Shown in pieces: positions 1 through 5,673 of a DNA stretch of 8,005 bases. Position 1 is the first letter of the stretch, and every line of letters begins with the position of its first letter. Source of the stretch: Ignavibacteriales bacterium. Its GTDB lineage: Bacteria; Bacteroidota; Ignavibacteria; UBA10030; SZUA-254. The notes beneath the pieces are model-generated. The model ran no database searches, was not told the origin of the DNA, and saw only the letters and a list, made by a program, of their open reading frames with translations. Made by a program: the position numbers and the translations under genes. Location: contig JACQYX010000069.1 in assembly GCA_016207985.1 (NCBI GenBank), forward strand, positions 1 through 8,005, in the 5' to 3' direction.

Positions 1-2
1 CC

Positions 3-1127
3 TCCAATATCCGGAAGGGAGTATCAATCTCAAGTCGGTTTGATAATCGAACTATAATGGATTTTCAATATGAGGTATCATTAAAAAATCTCGATCCGGT
101 CTCCTCGTTATTAGGCGAAATCCCCTTCAATGCGCAAGCCCACTTAAAAGGAACGATCGAAAATCGAGATAGAAATCTTTCTTTCACCTGTGACGGGATA
201 ATCGATGAATTTTATGTGGGAACAATAAAGGGGGGTGTTCCTCTAAATAAAGCAAGACTAATATGTAGAGCTGATTCTCTCAATATGTTTGAACCCCTCG
301 AACGGCTCTCGATGACAATGGACCTCACTGTTGATTCCGGTTTGATTAACACACAAAATCTGGACGATATAAATCTCAGTTTTGGATTCGACCATCATAA
401 AGGAAAATTATCAGGTTATGGGACATTCGATTCGACATATTCACTTAACATCAATGGGGAAATTTCAGTTCAACCGAATACATATGTTTTCGACCTCGAC
501 AGTTTAGTATTTTCGGCAAACAACTCTATCTGGAAAAACGATCAAGATGTGCAGCTTCGGTTGAATTATGATGGCTTACGAATTATGCACGCAGCTTTTA
601 AAAGAAATCATGAAACTATTTCGATCTCTGGTGCATTACTCCACTCTGGTGATTTGAGTCTATCTGCCATAGGAAGGAGATTAAGTCTATCTGGATTAAG
701 TGACATCTTTCAAGGTCGGACACTATCATCCCAAGGAGAAGGATTTTCAGGATCAGCTAACATAGATGTGCATCTTACAGGATCGACTGCCTCACCTATC
801 ATAAAACTTAATGCGATAGGAGAGAATGTATATTTTCGTAAAACTAAAATCGGACAGCTAACTGCCGATTTCGATTACGCCGATCAAATTGCATCGATCA
901 ACGCCAACGTGAAAGAGAGTACCACCGACACTAAACCAATTCTGACAATCGATGGAACAATACCGATCAATTTAGCCCTTACGAAAGTCGATCGATTATT
1001 CCCCGAGAAATACCAATCACTTGAACTCAAATCGGATGGATTTAATGTCGGCATCCTCGATCCGCTCTTAAAAGATTTCGATAATCTAACACTATTAAAA
1101 ATTTCAATATCGATTCATTCGATTTAA
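3..1127 (+). CDS. tamB: TamB/DUF490-like envelope protein, 5'-truncated by window edge, first part before frameshift
   Basis: The frame is open to the left edge (codons from position 3), so the ATG at 57 is internal and the true start lies outside. The visible ~374 residues are built of short alternating hydrophobic/polar beta strands with repeated 'sGt...' turns (for example LKGTIENR, ISGALLHSG, VHLTGSTASP, IDGTIPIN). This is the pattern of the long beta-groove of TamB/AsmA-like proteins, which span the periplasm and move phospholipids towards, or help assemble, the outer membrane. The segment GFNVGILDPLLKDF near 1041-1082 resembles the strand that precedes the conserved C-terminal domain. 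The frame then ends at TAA 1125-1127 after a short unconvincing tail (LLKISISIHSI), while the TamB-like sequence resumes in the -1 frame. The family assignment rests mainly on the downstream half; alone, this part would only be 'repetitive beta protein'. Confidence 0.75.
   Translation, partial: SNIRKGVSISSRFDNRTIMDFQYEVSLKNLDPVSSLLGEIPFNAQAHLKGTIENRDRNLSFTCDGIIDEFYVGTIKGGVPLNKARLICRADSLNMFEPLERLSMTMDLTVDSGLINTQNLDDINLSFGFDHHKGKLSGYGTFDSTYSLNINGEISVQPNTYVFDLDSLVFSANNSIWKNDQDVQLRLNYDGLRIMHAAFKRNHETISISGALLHSGDLSLSAIGRRLSLSGLSDIFQGRTLSSQGEGFSGSANIDVHLTGSTASPIIKLNAIGENVYFRKTKIGQLTADFDYADQIASINANVKESTTDTKPILTIDGTIPINLALTKVDRLFPEKYQSLELKSDGFNVGILDPLLKDFDNLTLLKISISIHSI
1097..1101 (+). other. Apparent -1 frameshift site (A5 run) splitting tamB
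   Basis: Upstream, the protein is read in the frame of position 3. Downstream, it continues in the frame of position 1148, which is open from 1085. A one-base loss in the A5 run (A6 in the intact gene), or a -1 slip of the Lys AAA codon at 1098-1100, would join ...FDNLTLLK to NFNIDSFDLNANGQFLL and on into the second part. There is no clean X-XXY-YYZ slippery heptamer: the P-site codon TTA would re-pair poorly on ATT. I therefore favour a sequencing or assembly indel, or a true mutation, over programmed frameshifting. Confidence 0.7.
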
Positions 1128-1147
1128 ATGCGAATGGTCAATTTCTA

Positions 1148-2401
1148 TTGATGACCGAAGCGACACGGAAAACATCGCCCAGCGTGTACGGTATATTATT
1201 TACGGAAACCGATCCTGCGGGTGTAAGCTTGAAGGGCACACTAAACAGACCGTACCTCACAGGTAAGCTATTTATACGAGAAGCGAATTTAACATTTCCA
1301 CCCACGAAAACTACACAACTTGCCAATTCAAATTTATCGCTCCAATATCGCGTGCTCGACGATACATCAAAGGTAATAACCACCGATCAAAAAGTATCCA
1401 AATATTACGTAGCCGCGGAAGAATCATCCGATACGACTCTGGATCAGCCGCTTGAGTCGCCAATCATCGACAGACTTCGTTATAACGTAGTAGTCGAAAC
1501 CCGTGGTCCGACAACGCTTACCATGATCTTCACGCCAACAACAGGCGAAGAGTTGTATGCCGAACTCGATGGTAAAGTGAGTGTTGTAAACGAGCAAGGT
1601 GTTGCGGCAATATATGGTGAAATCGAAGTATCTCCTCGTTCATATTATAATTTCTTCAAACGCTTCGATGCGAGCGGTAAACTGAAATTCGTCGGGCAAT
1701 GGAATAATCCTGAGCTTGATATCCAGGCAAACTATGAAGGATATAAGCAAGAAACATCTCAGCAAATTAGCGAACAGCAGCCGGGTAAGCAAGCTGTACC
1801 AGATGGCTCACAGTTGAAGGAACAAAAAGTAATCGTCGAATTGAAAATTACAGGTACAAGGTATGAGCCGAAGCTTAGCATGGGTATGAAAGTTCATGAA
1901 AAAACCGGGGAAGAGCCAGTCGATTATTCGACTTTGGCAAAAGGGGGCGATGTTCAATCCGATGCTATTTCTTTTATCATCACAGGGAAATTTCGGGACG
2001 AATTGACCTCGCGAGAACAACAGGAGTTCACCGATCTTGGAGCCGCAACCGGTACTTCGGTTGCCTCCAGTCTTCTTTCAAGTATTTTCTCCGATGTTTT
2101 GAAGCGGGAATTTCCATTTATACGACGAGCCGATGTTACATACCGCGGAGGCAGTGTTCAGGAAGGCACAAGTGTAAACGTTACTGCTACCGCTTTCAAG
2201 GGGTATCTCCGTGTCGGTGGAAAAATATTCCAAGACATAGGCAATGCCAATGTCAGTTATCAATTAAGTCTCGGCGATTTTTTCAACGCTACGTCGATCC
2301 GAAATTTATATTTCGAGATACAGCGGAAAGTTGAAGGAGATAATCCCGAAGATAAAAAACTCACTAACGAAGCACGTTTCTTTTACAGATTCTCATTCTA
2401 A
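1148..2401 (+). CDS. tamB: TamB C-terminal (DUF490) domain, second part after frameshift
   Basis: This part carries the conserved C-terminal domain of TamB, the inner-membrane-anchored periplasmic partner of a TamA/BamA-type barrel. Recognisable stretches are SLKGTLNRPYLTGKLFIREANLTFPP near its start, then VNEQGVAAIYGEIEVSPRSY and the glycine/aromatic strand GKLKFVGQWNNPELDIQANY. Next come an isolated block of sequence typical of the family (DAISFIITGKFRDEL... SLLSSIFSDVL) and a final run of amphipathic strands. The last residues are FFYRFSF, an alternating aromatic tail ending in Phe like outer-membrane beta signals. The nominal TTG at 1148 (followed by ATG 1151) has no convincing Shine-Dalgarno, and the same frame is open back to 1085 with protein-like sequence. 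It is therefore better read as the continuation of the preceding part than as a separate gene. Joined, the two parts give about 800 visible residues. rnr starts 6 nt after the stop, suggesting co-transcription. Confidence 0.85.
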   Translation: MMTEATRKTSPSVYGILFTETDPAGVSLKGTLNRPYLTGKLFIREANLTFPPTKTTQLANSNLSLQYRVLDDTSKVITTDQKVSKYYVAAEESSDTTLDQPLESPIIDRLRYNVVVETRGPTTLTMIFTPTTGEELYAELDGKVSVVNEQGVAAIYGEIEVSPRSYYNFFKRFDASGKLKFVGQWNNPELDIQANYEGYKQETSQQISEQQPGKQAVPDGSQLKEQKVIVELKITGTRYEPKLSMGMKVHEKTGEEPVDYSTLAKGGDVQSDAISFIITGKFRDELTSREQQEFTDLGAATGTSVASSLLSSIFSDVLKREFPFIRRADVTYRGGSVQEGTSVNVTATAFKGYLRVGGKIFQDIGNANVSYQLSLGDFFNATSIRNLYFEIQRKVEGDNPEDKKLTNEARFFYRFSF

Positions 2402-2407
2402 AAAAAT

Positions 2408-4567
2408 ATGACAACCGATAAATTGGAAGAACTGAAGAATAAAGTACTTGTATTCCTCGCTAAACATCCGTCAGAACATTTTAAAGCAACTGTCCTTGCT
2501 CGTCGATTGTCCATCAAAGAGAAAGCTGATTTTCGTTTACTAAATCAGGCGTTAAATGAGTTATACCAATCAAAAATAATTGATAGAGGCAAACGTAAGC
2601 ATTATCGTCATACGGTAGCTCCAGTCACACATCGATCAATAGGAATTCTCACGATCACGAAACCGGGAATCGGGATTGTGAATCTCCTTCCGCCCGGTGA
2701 TGGAGTTGTTCAAATTCCTTCACGTTTCTTGAATACAGCACTCGATGGCGATACGGTTAGTGTTGCGCTTTTCGCACACCCTGACAAATCAAGCAAAGAA
2801 TTAAACAATATTGAGCTCCCTCCGGAAGGTGAAGTTGTCGAGGTTATATCGCGAAGCCAGCAACCGATTGTCGGCACATTCCAAAAGAGCAAACATTTCT
2901 ATTTCGTGATTCCCGATGATAAAAAACTCGGACGCGATATATATATTGCAAAAGGAAAGACGAAAGGTGCGCGACCGGGTGACAGGGTCGTAGCCAACAT
3001 CGAAGCGTGGGAATCTAAGAACCTAAATCCAGAAGGCAAGGTTAGTGAGATCTTGGGCAAATCAGGTGAGCTTCATGCCGAGATGGCTGCGGTTGCACGT
3101 GAATTTCGTCTTCCACTGCATTTTCCCAAAGAGGTGTTAGCCGAAACGGAACACATTAGCGAGACAATTCCGAAAGATGAATATAAAAACCGCACAGACT
3201 TACGGAAGCTCTTATGCTTTACAATCGATCCTGAGGATGCTAAAGATTTCGACGATGCGGTATCCCTTGAAGATGTCACTAACGGAAACCTGCGGCTCGG
3301 CGTTCACATCGCCGACGTAAGCCACTTCGTGCAAGAAGGAACAACGCTCGACCGGGAAGCACTGAAGCGAGGTACGAGTGTTTATCTTGCAGACGAAGTT
3401 ATCCCGATGCTGCCGGAAAAACTATCGAACAACGTGTGCAGTTTACGTCCCAAAGAAGATCGATTAACTTACTCAGTCTTCATGATTATCTCACCTAATG
3501 GAATTTTGAAAGATTATGAAATCATAAAAAGTGTCATTCATAGCAAAGCGAGATTTACCTATGAAGAAGTGCAAAAGATCATTGAATCGGGTAAAGGGAA
3601 TTTCGCTTCTACGATTATAACGATGCATAAATTAAGTCAAATCCTTTTAAAGAAAAGAATGAAAGAAGGTGGTATCGATTTTGAATCGGTGGAGACGAAA
3701 TTCCGCTTCGACAGTGAAGGTAAGCCGACTGAGATCGTAAAGAAAGAAAGGTTAGATTCCCATCGCCTTATTGAAGAATTTATGTTGATGGCGAATCAAA
3801 CCGTCGCCAGGCATATTGGACTTCGGAAAAAAGAGGATCATATCCGTCCGTTCGTTTATCGCGTTCACGAACCACCCCCACCCGATAAACTTCAAGATTT
3901 TGTATCCTTTGTCAACCACTTGGGCTATTCTTTGAATATTTCTGGAGGTGTAACAACCAAAGCTCTTCAAAAATTATTGAGCGAAGTTAAAGGTAAAGAA
4001 GAAGAAAACGTAATCAATGAAGTAGCAATCCGAACAATGGCAAAAGCTATATATTCGGAGAAGAATACGGGCCATTTCGGTTTAGGATTTAAATACTACA
4101 CTCACTTCACTTCACCGATTCGTCGGTACCCTGATTTAGTGGTTCACAGGTCCCTTTATGAATATTCAAATAAAATGCCTCACCGGCGGCGTGAGCAGCT
4201 CCAAAAAATGTTACCAGAAGTTTGTAAGCAAGCCTCAGAAACGGAACGCGTAGCGATGGAAGCTGAACGTGCTTCTGTAAAAGTTATGCAAGTCGAATAT
4301 ATGAAACGTCATTTGGGCGACCAGTTCCATGCAATCATTTCTGGAGTAACAAATTTTGGTTTATTTGTCGAGATCACCGATCTACTTGTAGAAGGACTCA
4401 TTCACGTTAGAGATATGGAAGATGATTACTACGTTTTCGATGACAAACATTATATGTTGACCGGTAAAAGAACGAAAAAACGTTATCGACTTGGTGATAA
4501 AGTTCATATTCAGGTCATAAGAGTCGATCCCGAAGAACGAGAGATTGATTTTGCCTTGATTGAATAA
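2408..4567 (+). CDS. rnr: Ribonuclease R (3'-5' exoribonuclease, RNB family)
   Basis: RNase R degrades RNA processively from the 3' end, including structured RNA, and acts in mRNA decay, rRNA quality control and tmRNA-linked decay in the cytoplasm. All domains are present. They are an N-terminal winged helix (about residues 5-67), two cold-shock/OB domains (about 75-125 and 150-216), the RNB catalytic core (about 262-590) and a C-terminal S1 domain (about 639-718). The catalytic motif FTIDPEDAKDFDDA sits at 271-284, so the metal-binding aspartates are D274, D280, D282 and D283, with the same spacing as in the E. coli enzyme. Further family motifs are HIADVSHFV (300-308), DEVIPMLPEKLSNNVCSL (329-346) and HFTSPIRRYPDLVVHR (566-581). 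At 719 residues it is shorter than E. coli RNase R (813) because it stops just after S1, without the lysine-rich tail. The ATG follows the tamB stop by 6 nt with no Shine-Dalgarno, so translation may be coupled. Confidence 0.97.
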   Translation: MTTDKLEELKNKVLVFLAKHPSEHFKATVLARRLSIKEKADFRLLNQALNELYQSKIIDRGKRKHYRHTVAPVTHRSIGILTITKPGIGIVNLLPPGDGVVQIPSRFLNTALDGDTVSVALFAHPDKSSKELNNIELPPEGEVVEVISRSQQPIVGTFQKSKHFYFVIPDDKKLGRDIYIAKGKTKGARPGDRVVANIEAWESKNLNPEGKVSEILGKSGELHAEMAAVAREFRLPLHFPKEVLAETEHISETIPKDEYKNRTDLRKLLCFTIDPEDAKDFDDAVSLEDVTNGNLRLGVHIADVSHFVQEGTTLDREALKRGTSVYLADEVIPMLPEKLSNNVCSLRPKEDRLTYSVFMIISPNGILKDYEIIKSVIHSKARFTYEEVQKIIESGKGNFASTIITMHKLSQILLKKRMKEGGIDFESVETKFRFDSEGKPTEIVKKERLDSHRLIEEFMLMANQTVARHIGLRKKEDHIRPFVYRVHEPPPPDKLQDFVSFVNHLGYSLNISGGVTTKALQKLLSEVKGKEEENVINEVAIRTMAKAIYSEKNTGHFGLGFKYYTHFTSPIRRYPDLVVHRSLYEYSNKMPHRRREQLQKMLPEVCKQASETERVAMEAERASVKVMQVEYMKRHLGDQFHAIISGVTNFGLFVEITDLLVEGLIHVRDMEDDYYVFDDKHYMLTGKRTKKRYRLGDKVHIQVIRVDPEEREIDFALIE

Positions 4568-4581
4568 TGCGATGATCATAC

Positions 4582-4611
4582 TTTTCACTTTTCTCTGATT
4601 TTTCATATATT
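4582..4611 (+). promoter_or_regulatory. Possible promoter for dedA
   Basis: In the rnr-dedA gap, TTTTCA (4582-4587) and TATATT (4606-4611) are separated by 18 nt and resemble -35 and -10 elements. The region is T-rich and AT-biased compared with the flanking genes. This is pattern matching only; dedA could also be transcribed by read-through from rnr, as no terminator is seen between them. Confidence 0.3.
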
Positions 4612-4644
4612 ACTTGCCGCTATTTCATTATCATTATTCTAACT

Positions 4645-4650
4645 GAAGGA
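4645..4650 (+). promoter_or_regulatory. Ribosome binding site fixing the TTG start of dedA
   Basis: GAAGGA ends 6 nt before TTG 4657. This is the best Shine-Dalgarno match seen in front of any gene in the window, and it supports the TTG start over the downstream ATG at 4726. Confidence 0.7.
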
Positions 4651-4656
4651 TTCAAA

Positions 4657-5301
4657 TTGGAGTTTATAAATAATTTAATCGATTTTATTCTACACGTTGA
4701 TGTACATCTAAATAATCTCATCAACATGTATGGAGCTTGGACCTATTTTATTCTTTTTCTCATCATATTTTCTGAAACGGGATTGGTTGTCGCTCCATTT
4801 CTACCGGGTGATTCTCTTTTATTCGCTGCTGGGGCACTTGCAGCTACCAGCTCTCTTGATGTTGTCTGGTTATTTATTCTTTTATCTGTTGCCGCAATCA
4901 TCGGAAACATTTTGAATTATTGGATCGGCTATAATGTTGGACCGGGAATTCTACAAAAGAAGAATACAAGATTTTTTAATAAAGAATATTTAACGCGAAC
5001 CCATAAATTCTATGAAAAACATGGCGGGAAAACAATCGTGATAGCGCGATTCATCCCCATCATCCGAACTTTCGCACCCTTCGTCGCAGGAATTGGTTTT
5101 ATGTCTTACGGTCGGTTTATGTTTTTCAACATTGTTGCAGGTATTGCCTGGGTTGGTATCTTTGTTTTTGGCGGATATTATTTCGGTAACATTCCGACTG
5201 TGAAGAATAACTTCACGCTCGTCATTGTTGCAATCATTGTTGTCTCAGTACTCCCTGCCGTTGTTGAATTTTTCCGTCACCGGCGTAAATCTAAGGGATA
5301 G
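4657..5301 (+). CDS. DedA family (VTT-domain) integral membrane protein
   Basis: DedA proteins are inner-membrane proteins of the VTT/SNARE-associated superfamily, linked to lipid-carrier or phospholipid scrambling, proton-motive-force homeostasis, envelope integrity and cationic peptide resistance. The 214 residues match the usual family length (about 200-220). Hallmarks seen are FSETGLVVAPFLPGDSLLF (38-56), GNILNYWIGYNVG (83-95), and the signature FYEKHGGKTIVIARFIPIIR (118-137) followed by TFAPFVAG. E40, D52, R131 and R137 have the same spacing as the acidic and arginine residues reported essential in E. coli YqjA. Hydrophobic segments lie at about 28-48, 52-78, 75-95, 125-148 (re-entrant-like), 153-177 and 186-206, and the C-terminus is basic (RHRRKSKG). 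The start is TTG, supported by GAAGGA 6 nt upstream. The gene lies 89 nt after rnr and is convergent with the queF remnant. Which DedA subgroup it belongs to cannot be settled here. Confidence 0.93.
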   Translation: MEFINNLIDFILHVDVHLNNLINMYGAWTYFILFLIIFSETGLVVAPFLPGDSLLFAAGALAATSSLDVVWLFILLSVAAIIGNILNYWIGYNVGPGILQKKNTRFFNKEYLTRTHKFYEKHGGKTIVIARFIPIIRTFAPFVAGIGFMSYGRFMFFNIVAGIAWVGIFVFGGYYFGNIPTVKNNFTLVIVAIIVVSVLPAVVEFFRHRRKSKG

Positions 5302-5356
5302 AAAATTTATTATCGCTCAACCTACAATAGTCCATCGCACTGATTCTAAGCTTTAA

Positions 5357-5668
5357 TTATTTCTTTCCCCACTCTACGCTTGCCACAGTATGGATCCCAC
5401 CACGGACTTTATAATCTGCTATCACTTGCATCCATTTCGGTTGGCAACACTTAACAAGATCGTTAAGAATTCGGTTCACTGCGTGTTCTTGATAAATACC
5501 TACATTCCGGAAGGATAAAAGATAATACTTTAAAGACCTGAGTTCAATTATTTTTTTCTTTGGAATGTAATTAATTTTAATAACCGCAAAATCGGGTAAA
5601 CCAGAGAACGGACAAACCGATGTAAATTCATCCGTATCGATATTTACGATTACTTCCTTGCCGGGGGG
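5357..5668 (-). pseudogene. queF: queF remnant: C-terminal part of NADPH-dependent preQ0 reductase, 5' end missing
   Basis: Reading the minus strand from 5668 down to the TAA at 5359-5357 gives 103 residues that match unimodular QueF, which reduces 7-cyano-7-deazaguanine (preQ0) to preQ1 in queuosine tRNA modification. Seen are DEFTSVCPFSGLPDF with the thioimide-forming Cys (fragment residue 18-19) and the proton-donor Asp, the QueF motif IELRSLKYYLLSFRN, YQEHAVNRILNDL with the substrate-binding Glu, and the C-terminal VRGGIHT. All active-site elements are intact, but the N-terminal 40-50 residues of the family are absent. An in-frame TGA lies at 5671-5669, and no ATG, GTG or TTG start exists at the right place. 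The homology ends at a C6 run (G6 on the plus strand, 5663-5668). The gene faces dedA tail to tail with 55 nt between. It is either a truncated gene or a casualty of a mis-joined contig. Confidence 0.88.
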
Positions 5669-5673
5669 TCAGA
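5663..5673 (+). other. Junction at a G6 run between queF remnant and coiled-coil gene
   Basis: queF similarity (minus strand) ends at 5668, and the coiled-coil reading frame (plus strand) starts at GTG 5674. Six Gs at 5663-5668 mark the boundary. The two genes would be head to head with essentially no intergenic DNA, and both lack expected 5' material, so this looks like a breakpoint. The G6 run, 5 nt before GTG, could also by chance act as a weak ribosome site. Confidence 0.6.

Noticed and set aside
1094..1103. Programmed -1 frameshift signal in tamB
   Set aside because: The A5 run permits slipping of one Lys tRNA, but there is no proper slippery heptamer, no evident downstream stem-loop, and programmed frameshifting is not known to me for this family. 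A simple indel is more economical.
1138..1383. Minus-strand 81-codon frame antisense to tamB
   Set aside because: It overlaps the conserved TamB domain on the opposite strand and has no recognisable protein features.
4568..4656. Intrinsic terminator after rnr
   Set aside because: Only a short palindrome (ATGATCAT, 4572-4579) and T-rich DNA are present; there is no GC-rich stem followed by a T tract.
5302..5356. Bidirectional terminator between convergent dedA and queF
   Set aside because: The 55-nt gap contains only AAGCTT and AT-rich sequence, with no stable hairpin visible by eye.
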